Shown: positions 18,167 to 26,989, counted from the stretch's first letter. The stretch: DNA of 31,645 nt from an uncultured Lachnospiraceae bacterium (GCA_900550285.1 URRW01000029.1:1-31645); one strand, 5' to 3'. Notes: generated from the letters alone by a model not told the origin. Numbers and translations: made by a program.

Positions 18167-18173
18167 ACGGTTT

Positions 18174-18222
18174 AAAAAAGGGACCGGACGATTTCCCTGC
18201 CAGGGATTTCATCCGGCCCTTT
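18174..18222. terminator. Bidirectional terminator between convergent genes
   Basis: GGGACCGGA and TCCGGCCC form the outer stem, with TCCCTG/CAGGGA pairing inside. The plus strand continues with TTTTT and the minus strand with TTTTTT, so the hairpin can end both the Gfo/Idh/MocA transcript and the AraC transcript. Confidence 0.88.
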
Positions 18223-19140
18223 TTACTGCTTTGCGCGATCCATGCGGTCCTGACAGCCCTGCTGGTATTCCCGCAGCGTCCGTCCCGTCTCCCGCTTATA
18301 AAATTTGGAGAAATAATGGATAGAGCTGAAATGGAACAGATCCGCCAGCTCCGTGAAATTCTGCTCCATCTGACGGATATGGTATTCGATCCGCATCACG
18401 ACCCGTTTTCTGTAATACTGCATCACGCTGTACCCGGTCACTTCCCGGAACATCTTTTTTAGCTGCGTCTCGCTCATATTAAAATGCCCCGAAACGTCCG
18501 AAAAGGTAATGTTGTTATACAGGTTCTGATCCAGAAACAGGATGATTTCCCTGACGGTACGGTACTGCGTCCCCAGAGACTGCAAAGGCAGCGCCTGTAC
18601 CTGGGAGGGGCACTCGCGCTGCTTTCTGTACAGGGAGATCAGAAGCTGCTCCAGCAGGTTGCCGATCATCTGCTTTGCCCCCGGCGTCAGCTCTGCCGCC
18701 GAGGGCTCTTCTTTTTTATAAATCAGGTTCTGTCCGAAATCCTTGTCGTACATGAGCCTGCCCTCATTGACGATTTCCTTAAAAATCCGTCTTTCCTGCA
18801 TGCTCAGCGTAAAAATATGATCCCGGAACTGCTCCAAAAGCTTTAACTTCCCATTAAAGGAGATCACGATGATGTCGCAGTCCTCGTCTGCCTCTCCCGT
18901 CATGACGCCGGTGCGGAAGTTGTGGAACACCTTCGGATGATGAAAGATCATCTGCCCCTTTTCCAGCGTATACGGCTCCGGGCCGTTTAAGCCGCTCGCC
19001 CTGCCGTCGTCCACATAAATGATCTCCCAGAAATCGTGGCTTTCTCCGGCAAAGCGATACCCGCTTTTATGATGAAAATAATATAAAGTGTAGAGCTCCG
19101 TTACCCGCAGGATGGGCTCTACCGGAATTGCCTGAAACAT
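18223..19140 (-). CDS. AraC family regulator with N-terminal cupin sensor
   Basis: A 305-residue transcription factor. The N-terminal half has the cupin-type sugar-sensing pattern (HDFWEIIYVDDGRA, then LEKGQMIFHHPKVFHNF near 60-76). The C-terminal third, from about residue 195, carries the paired helix-turn-helix: ITFSDVSGHFNMSETQLKKM and FSSIHYFSKFYKRETGRTLR. It starts seven bases after the MalG-type permease stops, with only a weak AAAGG box, so it is the last gene of that transporter operon and probably senses the imported sugar. Likely targets are the transporter promoter and perhaps the convergent GH20 operon. Confidence 0.92.
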   Translation of the reverse strand: MFQAIPVEPILRVTELYTLYYFHHKSGYRFAGESHDFWEIIYVDDGRASGLNGPEPYTLEKGQMIFHHPKVFHNFRTGVMTGEADEDCDIIVISFNGKLKLLEQFRDHIFTLSMQERRIFKEIVNEGRLMYDKDFGQNLIYKKEEPSAAELTPGAKQMIGNLLEQLLISLYRKQRECPSQVQALPLQSLGTQYRTVREIILFLDQNLYNNITFSDVSGHFNMSETQLKKMFREVTGYSVMQYYRKRVVMRIEYHIRQMEQNFTELADLFHFSSIHYFSKFYKRETGRTLREYQQGCQDRMDRAKQ

Positions 19141-19147
19141 TGTCTAC

Positions 19148-20038
19148 TCAGCCTTTCACTGCCCCGGCAGTCGCGCCGGACATAATCTGTTTGGATAAAA
19201 GGATATAAATGATCACCGTCGGGATAAATACGATCACGACGCCCGCAAACAGCCCCTGATAGTTGCCCGTCGTCTGCATGCTCGTCACGAGCGTCTGCAG
19301 CGCCACGGCAAGCGTCCGGTTTGCCTGCTTGCCCGAAAAGACGAGCGCCCAGATATATTCGTTCCAGTAGCCGATGAAGTTAAAGATCGTGATCGTTACG
19401 ATGCCCGGCTTTGCCAGCGGCAGAATCAGCCGGTAAAAGGCGGAAATATGGCTGCATCCGTCGATCAGCCCCGACTCAAACACCGTCATCGGAACCGTTG
19501 CAAAAAATCCCATCAGATAAACGGTCGTCGCCGCAATTCCCGTACACAGATACACGATGATCAGCGTCCCCCTGAAATTATGAAGGTTCAGCTTTACCAT
19601 CATCATGTATAAGGGCGCAAGGATCATGACACCCGGCAGCCCCAAGGAAACCGAGAACAGCGTCTGGAACGCTTTTCTGCCCCGGAACACAAACTTGCTC
19701 ATCACAAATGCCGCAGGCGCGCAGAAAAAGATCAGACCTGCGCAGGCGCACACCGTATACAGCACGCTGTTAAAAAAATAATCCATGATATGATAGCGCT
19801 CCATCACGATCTCATACCCTTTGAAATTCAATCCGCCGGAAAGCAGCTTGTTCTGGAAAATATCCTTCGTCTGCGTAAACGACGCCGCAATGACCCAGCC
19901 GATGATCGCCACGGTAAAGGCGCACCAGCACAGGATCATGATCTTTCCCAAAAGATGGAAGCCCTTGCTTCCCTTGCCGCTGACTCTTTTTGCAGGCTCC
20001 GTCTTTCTCACCCATCTGCGTTCTTTCGTCATTTTCAT
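19148..20038 (-). CDS. Carbohydrate ABC transporter permease, MalG type
   Basis: A 296-residue inner-membrane subunit of a CUT1 sugar importer with about six membrane helices. The cytoplasmic EAA loop that docks on the ATPase is visible as FESGLIDGCSHISAFYRLIL about 90 residues from the C terminus, and the tail ends in SGATAGAVKG, typical of MalG-like proteins. ATG 20036-20038 is chosen because AGGAGG is seven bases upstream; a GTG directly before it is closer than usual. It follows the MalF-type gene by 11 bases. No ATPase gene is nearby, as is common for Firmicutes CUT1 systems that share one ATPase. Confidence 0.95.
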   Translation of the reverse strand: MKMTKERRWVRKTEPAKRVSGKGSKGFHLLGKIMILCWCAFTVAIIGWVIAASFTQTKDIFQNKLLSGGLNFKGYEIVMERYHIMDYFFNSVLYTVCACAGLIFFCAPAAFVMSKFVFRGRKAFQTLFSVSLGLPGVMILAPLYMMMVKLNLHNFRGTLIIVYLCTGIAATTVYLMGFFATVPMTVFESGLIDGCSHISAFYRLILPLAKPGIVTITIFNFIGYWNEYIWALVFSGKQANRTLAVALQTLVTSMQTTGNYQGLFAGVVIVFIPTVIIYILLSKQIMSGATAGAVKG

Positions 20039-20049
20039 CACGCGCCCTC

Positions 20050-20970
20050 CTACATCTCATATCGTTCTTTCGGGAAGATCAGGTTGATCAGCGCCATCGC
20101 GATCACCGTCACAATACAGAGCACTACGCCGATCGCCGCGCCCATTCCCACGTTTGTGCTTCCCGCCACCGCATTTGCGCTGATGGAAGTGCCAAAGATC
20201 TGGTCATACATATAGCTTGCCGGCGTGATCGTCGTCGGGTCGGACGGAACGACGCTGAACACCCTCGACCACAGGAAAAATCCGATGCAGCCGATCGTCC
20301 AGAACGTAAACTGCGTTTTAATATTATCCGCGATCAGCGGCAGCGTGATCTTCCAGAAGGCGTTTCCGTCCGTCGCCCCGTCGATAAATGCCGCCTCGTA
20401 CAGCTCCTCCGGCACCTTCTTCATCGCCGCCATATACACGAGCAGATTGCCGCCAATACTGCAGAAAATATAGGCGATCAGCATCGACCAGAAGGCGTAC
20501 TGTGTGCTCGTCCATGGGATATTCGCCAGCGCATCCAGCCCCAGCGCCTCAAAAATCGTCCTCAAAAGCCCGTAACGGTTGTTGTATACATACTGCGTCC
20601 ACACAGTGATCATCGCCACCGGCGTAATGACGGTCGGCAGATAGATCAGGTTGCGCCAAAAGCTTCCCATAAACATTCCCTTGTGCAGTACCCATGCAAA
20701 AAACAGGGAGATCAGAAACACAAACGCCCCGCCGACCAAAAAGATCAGCAGCATGTTCCGAAAGGACACCAAAAACAGCTGGCGGCTGAAAAGATCCTTA
20801 TAATTATAAAGCCCCACAAAATTCCACGTATCCCGGGACGAGCTGATGTCCGACACCTCAAAAAACGACATCTGCACCGTCCGGCATACCGGATACAGAT
20901 ATGCGACCAGAAACGCGATCACGACTGGGGACAAAAAAGCGATATACATTTTCCGCAGACCTTTTTTCAC
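20050..20970 (-). CDS. Sugar ABC transporter permease, MalF type
   Basis: A 306-residue membrane subunit partnered with the MalG-type protein downstream. It has an N-terminal helix (about 9-27) and further helices, with the EAA loop YEAAFIDGATDGNAFWKITL near residue 195. The start is GTG at 20968-20970 with AGGAGG seven bases upstream. A large hairpin lies between it and the upstream binding-protein gene, which can set the ratio of binding protein to permease. Confidence 0.95.
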   Translation of the reverse strand: MKKGLRKMYIAFLSPVVIAFLVAYLYPVCRTVQMSFFEVSDISSSRDTWNFVGLYNYKDLFSRQLFLVSFRNMLLIFLVGGAFVFLISLFFAWVLHKGMFMGSFWRNLIYLPTVITPVAMITVWTQYVYNNRYGLLRTIFEALGLDALANIPWTSTQYAFWSMLIAYIFCSIGGNLLVYMAAMKKVPEELYEAAFIDGATDGNAFWKITLPLIADNIKTQFTFWTIGCIGFFLWSRVFSVVPSDPTTITPASYMYDQIFGTSISANAVAGSTNVGMGAAIGVVLCIVTVIAMALINLIFPKERYEM

Positions 20971-20991
20971 GTTGTTACCTCCTGTAAAACA

Positions 20992-21032
20992 GCGGATGCC
21001 GCCCCGCAGCTAAAGCCGGGGGCGGCATCCGC
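20992..21032 (-). promoter_or_regulatory. Intercistronic hairpin between binding-protein and permease genes
   Basis: Arms GCGGATGCCGCCCC (20992-21005) and its exact complement (21019-21032) give a 14-bp GC-rich stem with a 13-base loop. On the minus strand it is followed by TGTTTTAC, a weak U-run, and then by the malF-type ribosome binding site. Placement is as in malE-malF of other bacteria, where such stems stabilise the upstream mRNA or cause partial termination. Confidence 0.8.
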
Positions 21033-21068
21033 CAGACTTATCTTTCCGGGTTATTGTTTCAATCGATG

Positions 21069-22427
21069 TTAATACTTGGAAGCCTCACTCTTGATCACAG
21101 CCACGGCATCCTCCGCCGTAGTCTGCCCGGTCAGAACCTTATTCATCTCGATCGTAAATACCGCGCTTACAAACTCGCTGGACAGGTCGCAGTTCAAGCT
21201 GGAAACCTTATCCGCCGCCGCGATCACGTCCGTGCACTCCGCACGCGCGCCGGGCCATTCGGAGCCCACCGTCGCAGGCGCGCCGCCCTGCTCTGCCAGA
21301 TAATCCTGTACCTCCTTGGAAGCTACATAACGAAGGAATTCTTTTGCCGCCTCCGGATTTTCAGAGCCGCTGTAAACTGCCATCGGAACGCCGCCCACCG
21401 ACACATAACCGGAATTTTCAACGCCGCCCTCTACCTCGGGGAATGCGAAGAAGCCCCACGGGAAATCGTCCCCCGCCGTGTCCGCTACCTCGGAAGGCAT
21501 CCAGCTTGCGTTTAAGTACATCGCAGCCTCTCCCAGCGCAAATTCCTGCTGGCCTGCGGGATATTTGTTCGTTGCAGTCTGAGGGGACATATAGGGTGCA
21601 AGCTCCTCCATCGCCTCAAACGCCTGCTTTACCTGTTCGGACTGCCAGTTTTCATCCGCCGCATCCGCGCTCATCGCCGCGATCGCGTCGCTTCCTGCCA
21701 GGCGCGCCAGATAATTGTTGGGGATCAGCGTCATGTACGCATCGTCGCAGGTGATCGCGGGAATGCCCGCCTCATCCAGCTTTTTGCATACATCCACAAA
21801 TTCCGTCCATGTCTTTGGCGTCTCGGTTACGCCCGCCTGCGCAAACAGATCCTTGTTGTAGAAAAATCCCACAACCCACGGAAACATCTGGACGCCGTAA
21901 TATTTGCCGGATTCCAGTCCCGCCTTCTGCTGACCCTGCTCGTTTGCGATATTCAAAACAGGAAGGATGCTCTCTGCAACCGTCATGTCCTCCTGTCCCA
22001 GCGCAGGCTCATTCATCATATCCGTAATGTCCAGATAGCGGTCGGTGCTCTTGTCGTAGGAGAAGTTGTCCAGAATATCGATCTGCTCTCCGCCTTCCAG
22101 CGCAGGCCCCACCACGTCCTGATTGGAGCGTCCCGTCCACTGGATCTCTACTTCACAGTCCGGATAGTCTTCCATAAACATATCCGCCGCCATCTGGATT
22201 GCGGCTGCCTCCGGCTCCCCTTCATTGTACATCGACCAGTAAACGACTTTGCCGGACAGCTCTTTCTTCGCCGTTTCCTCTCCTGCAGGCGTTTCCTCCT
22301 GTCCTCCTGCCGTCTGGTCTGCTGCGGTTTCCCCCGAAACCGCTGTCTCCTCCGCCGTGCCTCCGCATCCTGCTACCGCTGTCAGCGTCATGGACAGCAC
22401 CAGCGCCAATGCCAGTTTTCTTTTCAT
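21069..22427 (-). CDS. Sugar ABC transporter substrate-binding lipoprotein
   Basis: A 452-residue extracellular solute-binding protein (SBP family 1). The signal peptide ends in a lipobox, VAGC, with the lipidated C21, followed by a Thr/Glu/Ala-rich linker to about residue 55. The mature part has the usual two-lobe pattern with segments such as WSMYNEGEP, MYLNASWMPSE and the hinge-proximal EAAKEFLRYVASKEVQDYL. It is the first gene of a binding protein-MalF-MalG-AraC operon. The ATG at 22425-22427 follows GGAGG six bases upstream. The operon lies next to a sialidase-like gene and a NanA-superfamily aldolase, which hints at an amino-sugar or sialic acid ligand; binding residues cannot be read. 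Confidence 0.93.
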   Translation of the reverse strand: MKRKLALALVLSMTLTAVAGCGGTAEETAVSGETAADQTAGGQEETPAGEETAKKELSGKVVYWSMYNEGEPEAAAIQMAADMFMEDYPDCEVEIQWTGRSNQDVVGPALEGGEQIDILDNFSYDKSTDRYLDITDMMNEPALGQEDMTVAESILPVLNIANEQGQQKAGLESGKYYGVQMFPWVVGFFYNKDLFAQAGVTETPKTWTEFVDVCKKLDEAGIPAITCDDAYMTLIPNNYLARLAGSDAIAAMSADAADENWQSEQVKQAFEAMEELAPYMSPQTATNKYPAGQQEFALGEAAMYLNASWMPSEVADTAGDDFPWGFFAFPEVEGGVENSGYVSVGGVPMAVYSGSENPEAAKEFLRYVASKEVQDYLAEQGGAPATVGSEWPGARAECTDVIAAADKVSSLNCDLSSEFVSAVFTIEMNKVLTGQTTAEDAVAVIKSEASKY

Positions 22428-22478
22428 ATCCGTACCTCCGTTCTGAAAAAGGATTCTGCCTTTTTTCTGATGTACTAA

Positions 22479-22487
22479 AGTATACCA
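22479..22487 (-). promoter_or_regulatory. Candidate extended -10 promoter of the binding-protein operon
   Basis: Minus strand TGG followed by TATACT, an extended -10, stands about 50 bases before the start codon with no good -35 behind it. A perfect TATAAT at 22545-22550 also lacks a -35. Both would fit activator-dependent promoters. Confidence 0.45.
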
Positions 22488-22594
22488 GCTGTCCTCCGGA
22501 AAGTATTTGTCTTTTTCGACGCTTGTTTTGCTGTTTTATCTTAAATTATATCCAACAGACTCTTGATTGTTATCCTCTTTTTTATCAAAACTCC

Positions 22595-23518
22595 CTAAAT
22601 TTTACCGTCGTTTTTCGCTTTCCGCAGGCGCTCCCACAGGCTGTGGAGCGCGCGGATCTCCGTTTCGTCCGTCCGGCTCCACCGGTCTGCAAAGGCTTTC
22701 CTGCATTCCGGCGTCATATCGACGCCGCACAGCCTTAAATGATATTTTGCATTGCGCGGATACTGCCTGCGCTCTGCCCACGAACAGACGGTTGCAAACG
22801 CCTGCGCCGTTTCCGCCTCCTTTGACAAAACATTCCTGACGAGCCAGTGATAAAGCTGCGGATGATAATTTGCCATTACGCCGCAGTAGCCCGCCGCCCC
22901 GTCCCGCATACTTTCCAGAAGCGTCGCCGTATTCGCGTTAAAAAGCTGAAAACCGGTTCCCGCCACTGCTGCAAGCTTTTCCCGGATCTGTACCGCATCG
23001 CAGCTGGTGTCCTTCAAAAATCCGATCCTCCCCGTAGCTGCGCAGAATTTTAAAAGCTCCGGCGATAAAAGCCTTTTATACGGATAGGGGCATTCATAGA
23101 GCCCGAACTTACAGTCCGGGATTGCCGTAAGGATCTGTTCCAGCCGCCCTTTGAACACTTCGTCGCTTTCTTCCTCCGCCGCCAGACGATTCGTTACAAG
23201 CACCACCGCGTCCGCCCCGGTTTTTGCCATTGCGGAAAGCTCTGTCAGCTGCTTCCCATGCTCTTCCGAAATATGCCCGGATACGACCACCGGAACCCTT
23301 CCCGCCGTTTTTTCCACCACAAAACGTCCCAGCGCTTCCCGCTCCTCCAAGCTTAAACAAAACATCTCGCTGGACTGACAGACGGCAAAGATTCCGTCCA
23401 CCCCATTTGACAAATACCATTCAATCAGCGCCCCTGCCGCCGGATAATCGATCTTTCCGTCCCGGAAGGGCGTTACCATCGTTACCCATGCCCCTCCTGC
23501 AAGCTTTTGATTTCCCAT
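22595..23518 (-). CDS. Aldolase of the DHDPS / N-acetylneuraminate lyase superfamily
   Basis: A 307-residue TIM-barrel class I aldolase. The Schiff-base lysine K169 (GFLKD) and the catalytic tyrosine Y141 are present at the same 28-residue spacing as in N-acetylneuraminate lyase. The substrate-carboxylate loop, usually GSTGE, reads CQSSE at 47-51, so the protein is a divergent member and its substrate may not be plain Neu5Ac. It follows the BNR protein gene by 42 bases, with GAGGG just before the ATG at 23516-23518. In this context it probably cleaves a 2-keto-3-deoxy sugar acid to pyruvate and an aldose; dihydrodipicolinate synthesis is less likely. Confidence 0.88.
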   Translation of the reverse strand: MGNQKLAGGAWVTMVTPFRDGKIDYPAAGALIEWYLSNGVDGIFAVCQSSEMFCLSLEEREALGRFVVEKTAGRVPVVVSGHISEEHGKQLTELSAMAKTGADAVVLVTNRLAAEEESDEVFKGRLEQILTAIPDCKFGLYECPYPYKRLLSPELLKFCAATGRIGFLKDTSCDAVQIREKLAAVAGTGFQLFNANTATLLESMRDGAAGYCGVMANYHPQLYHWLVRNVLSKEAETAQAFATVCSWAERRQYPRNAKYHLRLCGVDMTPECRKAFADRWSRTDETEIRALHSLWERLRKAKNDGKI

Positions 23519-23532
23519 TTTCCCTCTTTTCC

Positions 23533-23551
23533 GCCGCGTCCTGCCTGCGGC
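23533..23551 (-). repeat. Leader stem-loop before the aldolase gene
   Basis: Minus strand GCCGC (23551-23547) pairs with GCGGC (23537-23533) around a nine-base loop, preceded by AAAAT and followed by GGAAAAGAGGG, the ribosome binding site. Nearly the same arrangement occurs before the binding-protein gene at 28656-28669 and, in variant form, before the BNR gene at 24568-24590. Confidence 0.55.
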
Positions 23552-23560
23552 ATTTTGTTT

Positions 23561-24547
23561 TTATAAAAACCGGATCTGCCAGAACGCGATGCTCTGCCGT
23601 TTCCATGTATATGTGATAAAAAGCTCCTCCCCGTCCGCGATCACTGCCGGATAGGAAAACTCCGCCCGGATCTCGTTTTTGTCACAGGGCACATGTTCCA
23701 GAATGACCGGTTCGGTCCAGCTTTTCCCGTCATCCTCCGATACCAGAAATGCGATGGGCGAACGCGGCCCCCAGTTTTGGGAAACCGGATTGCATACTAA
23801 AACAAGCCTTCCGCTGTCCATTTTCACAAGATCAATGCCGCAGTTATTGTTTGGAAGCGCCGTCCTTTCTGCCGTTTCCCAGCAGTTTCCGCCGTCCTTT
23901 GAAACGCTTTCAAACAAAACCCCCTCCGTACTGCGCATGAGCATCCTCACATTTCCCTGCGCGTCCTCCCATAAAGACGGCTGGATCACGCCCTGTCCGC
24001 ACAGACCCAACCGGTCAACAGGAACCCTATGCCCTGCCGTCCAGCTTTTTCCATTGTCATCCGAGCAGTCCGTAAAGCAGCTCCACTGCTCCTGTGTCTC
24101 GATCGATGCGGGAGCCAGTATCCTGCCGCTTTTTAGGCGGAGGCACTTGTTTTTCACAGGGCCGCGCCCGCCCTCGTCGCCTTTGACAAGCGCTCCGGCT
24201 TTCCCCCATGTCCTTCCTCCATCCGCCGACCTTTGGAGCATCGTCCGCCACTTTGGGATCGTCGTTCCCGCCTTATAAAACAGGTTCAGACACGTTCCGT
24301 CGTAAAACAGCACCGGATTCCAGCACGGCTCGTCTTTCTCCTGCGCGATCTTTTCCGGCAGCGTCCAGCGTCCGTCCCTTTTCCGGCTCATCCAGATTGC
24401 GCAGTCTGGCGCGCCCTCCCTTGTGCCCGCAAACCAGGCGCACACAAGCGTCCCGTCCGGCAGGCGGCACAGCGTGGAAGCGTGGCACTGCTCAAAAAAG
24501 CGCAGCGGCTCAAAAATATGTTCGTGGCACATGATCTGATAAAGCAT
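23561..24547 (-). CDS. BNR/Asp-box sialidase-like protein, no signal peptide
   Basis: A 328-residue six-bladed propeller of the Sialidase_2 type. Four Asp-boxes of the S-x-D-x-G-x-x-W kind are clear: 107-114, 162-169, 216-223 and 270-277. The N-terminal CHASTLCRLPDGTLVCAWFAG and the KNKCLRLKSGRILAPAS segment are typical of the bacterial group usually labelled exo-alpha-sialidase. The protein starts without a secretion signal, so it should act in the cytoplasm. Family members include true sialidases and proteins of unknown specificity; the arginine triad of GH33 could not be assigned by eye. The ATG at 24545-24547 has GGGAGG five bases upstream. It sits between the sensor-regulator gene and the aldolase gene. 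Confidence 0.82.
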   Translation of the reverse strand: MLYQIMCHEHIFEPLRFFEQCHASTLCRLPDGTLVCAWFAGTREGAPDCAIWMSRKRDGRWTLPEKIAQEKDEPCWNPVLFYDGTCLNLFYKAGTTIPKWRTMLQRSADGGRTWGKAGALVKGDEGGRGPVKNKCLRLKSGRILAPASIETQEQWSCFTDCSDDNGKSWTAGHRVPVDRLGLCGQGVIQPSLWEDAQGNVRMLMRSTEGVLFESVSKDGGNCWETAERTALPNNNCGIDLVKMDSGRLVLVCNPVSQNWGPRSPIAFLVSEDDGKSWTEPVILEHVPCDKNEIRAEFSYPAVIADGEELFITYTWKRQSIAFWQIRFL

Positions 24548-24567
24548 AATGTCCTCCCTTTCTTTTC

Positions 24568-24590
24568 TGCCGGCATCCTATTGCCGGGCA
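24568..24590 (-). repeat. Leader stem-loop before the BNR gene
   Basis: Minus strand TGCC-G-GGC style arms (24590-24583 and 24574-24568) form seven base pairs with one bulged base and an eight-base loop. The arm nearest the regulator gene contains its TAG stop. AAAGGGAGG, the BNR ribosome binding site, follows. Related to the leaders at 23533-23551 and 28656-28669. Confidence 0.5.
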
Positions 24591-26893
24591 TTTTTCCGGT
24601 ATTCGTTCGGAGATACGCCCTCCTGCTTTTTAAATGCCCGAAAAAAGGTCGTCCGGTTTTCAAAGCCTACCTCTTCCCCGATTTCCCCTACGCCCTTTTT
24701 GGTCGTTACCAAAAGCTCCTTTGCCCGGGTGATCCGCACCAGATTAATGTATTCCGACAGATTTACCCCCGTGCGCTCCTTAAAAATACGCGACAAATAT
24801 TTGGGGCTTACCGTTACCGCCTCCGCCACATTTTCCAGATAGATCCCTTCCGCAAAATGCTCCGTAATATAAGCAAATACCTTTTCCAGCGTATTGTCCG
24901 GCTTTTCGCTCTTTTCGGTCATGGCGATGCAGGCGGAATAAAATTCCTTAAGCGCCGTCAGCCCGCCCGCGCTTTCATTTTCCTCCATCAAAAGCACCTG
25001 CCCCCAAAGCTGCTCCGCCTTTTCTGCGCTCTCGCTGCCTGCGTTTAACAAAAATTCATAGCCCGTATGATACAGCTGGCCATACAAAACCTGCATCAGC
25101 CCCTCGTGAAGCCCTGCCTTTTGGTTCTGCTCCACAATATCCTCCAGCAGCTCGTGGGCCTTCTGCTCCTGCCCTCCCGCCAAAAAATTTACCAGCCGGT
25201 TTTTCTCTTTTTTCCCGAATAAAATCCCGAACTGTACCTGCTCCGGATCGTATTCCCGGATGAAGCCGTTTTGATCCGCCTGCCCTCCTGCAAGCCTGAG
25301 CGCCGTTTCCGCCTCCCACACGATCCTGCGTATATCCCGCGATTCTGCCGACGCCCTCGCGCTCAAGCCGCACCGGATCGTGCAAAAATCCACGTCCCCC
25401 GCAAACAGCTCCCGCACCGACTCCGCCATCCTGCCCAGCCGTCCCGGCGCTTCTTCATCCCATTCAAAAAAGCAGATGCACCGGTTGTTGGAATCCGGCA
25501 CAAGGCAGCACCCCTTCCCGCCGTCCATCATCTGATACAGAAGATACGGAAGATTTTTTTCGATCAGCTCCCGTTCCCCTTCCTGAAATTCGTCGTAATA
25601 TTTTTCCAGAAAATCCACCTGACAGATAAAGCATCCCAGCCGCTGCGTCCGCACGCCCGCCGTCTCCAGATAATCTGCCAAAAGCTCCCGGTCCCGCTTT
25701 TCTCCCCGCAGCAGGGAATGGACCGTCTCATCAAAGCTTTTTTCCATCAGCCGCTGCAAAAAATCAAGGATCGTCCGGTTTCGGTTCCAGAACCGCTCCA
25801 TCTCCTCCGGCACGCTGCGCGTCAGCCCCGCCGCCCCCTTTTCCCACCGGTCTGTATCCGCCTGCGAAAGCTTCTGCGCCACGCTGTGCAGCGGATGATA
25901 AATCCGTCTCGTATAAATGAGCGTCAGGATGAAAAACAGCACCATCGTAAGCAGAAAAAACAGGAGCATAAATTCGTTGACCCGCAGTACCTCCTCCCGC
26001 AAAAGCTTCTGCGGCGTCAAAAGAAAGAAATCCAGGCCGCACACGCCCCGGCAACCCGCCAGCAGAAAGGCTTCCCCGTTTAAACGCACCGGTTCCAGCG
26101 TCATGGGCGTATCCTGCAGCATTTCCAGCAGGACGCTTTTTTCTTCTGCACCGATCCCGTCTGCCCCCTGCGAAAAAAATACCGTTCCCCCGTCGTCCAT
26201 ACACAGGACATTCTGCCCCTCCATCGTACACTTGCGCAAAAAGCTTTCCCGCAGCCGGTATGCCGAAACCTCCGTTCCCAGCACCACCTGCCTGCCGTTT
26301 ATCGTCCGGGAAACCGCAAGCGGAAATACCGCCTCCTGACTGTTGCCGGAATATTTCAAAGAGACGCGCTCCTGACGCAGCTCATATACCGCCTCCGGTT
26401 TTTCCAAAAGCTTCCTCCACTCGTCCGCCGGGTAACGCCCGTGTTTTCTGACCACGTCAAAATACAGGGAAAAATCGCTCATCCCCTCTTCCGTGATCAC
26501 ATAATCGTCGTCATAAAACAAAAAAACATCCGACGCATAATCCGAAACGGTCGCCGCATACAGTTCCATCCATCCGATCAGCTCGATCGTCTCCTGCTGC
26601 CCGGCAGCCTCGTTTTCCTTCGGGATCAGCCTTCCGAACGCCTCGTTGTATAAAAGCTTATATCCCGCCTCGTAGATCTGCTGGGTGCACCGCTCCCATT
26701 CCTTTGAAAAATCGGTCAGCCCTTCCAGCATCTCCTGTTCCAGCCGCTCCCGATGGCTTTTGCTCGTCTGGATATAGATCAGCGAGGAAACCACGAGAAA
26801 AATGAGAAAAAAGGTAAAGAAGAACATAAAAATCCCCAGATACCCCCTGTATTCCCCGCTTATTGCCTTTTTTTTCGCTTTTCCCTGTCTCAT
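24578..26893 (-). CDS. Membrane-anchored AraC family regulator
   Basis: A 771-residue one-component regulator. Helix TM1 at about 20-42, an extracytoplasmic sensor domain to about 303, TM2 at about 305-328, a cytoplasmic linker with YesN-like features, and an AraC DNA-binding domain in the last 105 residues (YLENVAEAVTVSPKYLSRIF, then VGEIGEEVGFENRTTFFRAF). Such proteins sense a sugar or a loaded binding protein outside and switch on adjacent LplABC-type importers. It follows the binding-protein gene by 96 bases and precedes the BNR gene by 30. AAGGAAAC lies before the ATG at 26891-26893. Confidence 0.93.
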   Translation of the reverse strand: MRQGKAKKKAISGEYRGYLGIFMFFFTFFLIFLVVSSLIYIQTSKSHRERLEQEMLEGLTDFSKEWERCTQQIYEAGYKLLYNEAFGRLIPKENEAAGQQETIELIGWMELYAATVSDYASDVFLFYDDDYVITEEGMSDFSLYFDVVRKHGRYPADEWRKLLEKPEAVYELRQERVSLKYSGNSQEAVFPLAVSRTINGRQVVLGTEVSAYRLRESFLRKCTMEGQNVLCMDDGGTVFFSQGADGIGAEEKSVLLEMLQDTPMTLEPVRLNGEAFLLAGCRGVCGLDFFLLTPQKLLREEVLRVNEFMLLFFLLTMVLFFILTLIYTRRIYHPLHSVAQKLSQADTDRWEKGAAGLTRSVPEEMERFWNRNRTILDFLQRLMEKSFDETVHSLLRGEKRDRELLADYLETAGVRTQRLGCFICQVDFLEKYYDEFQEGERELIEKNLPYLLYQMMDGGKGCCLVPDSNNRCICFFEWDEEAPGRLGRMAESVRELFAGDVDFCTIRCGLSARASAESRDIRRIVWEAETALRLAGGQADQNGFIREYDPEQVQFGILFGKKEKNRLVNFLAGGQEQKAHELLEDIVEQNQKAGLHEGLMQVLYGQLYHTGYEFLLNAGSESAEKAEQLWGQVLLMEENESAGGLTALKEFYSACIAMTEKSEKPDNTLEKVFAYITEHFAEGIYLENVAEAVTVSPKYLSRIFKERTGVNLSEYINLVRITRAKELLVTTKKGVGEIGEEVGFENRTTFFRAFKKQEGVSPNEYRKNARQ

Positions 26894-26923
26894 CGCCCGT
26901 TTCCTTTTCCGTTTTCAGACTGT

Positions 26924-26951
26924 TTGGGAGGCGGAACCCTCCGCCTCCCAA
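26924..26951. promoter_or_regulatory. Hairpin between binding-protein and regulator genes
   Basis: TTGGGAGGCGGA (26924-26935) and TCCGCCTCCCAA (26940-26951) form a perfect 12-bp stem with a four-base loop. No T-run follows on either strand. It is placed like the 20992-21032 hairpin, just downstream of a solute-binding-protein gene, and probably stabilises or partly insulates that transcript. Confidence 0.7.
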
Positions 26952-26989
26952 GCAGCCGATCTTTCAGCAGCGTCAAAACGACCGCCCTG

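Noticed and set aside
19990..21072. 360-codon plus-strand frame opposite the two permease genes
   Set aside because: Its His/Arg/Gln-rich composition is the usual shadow of GC-rich membrane protein genes; both permeases on the other strand have EAA motifs and strong ribosome binding sites.
25271..26083. 270-codon plus-strand frame opposite the sensor regulator
   Set aside because: Arg/Pro/Lys-rich shadow with no domain, no ribosome binding site and full overlap with a recognised AraC regulator.
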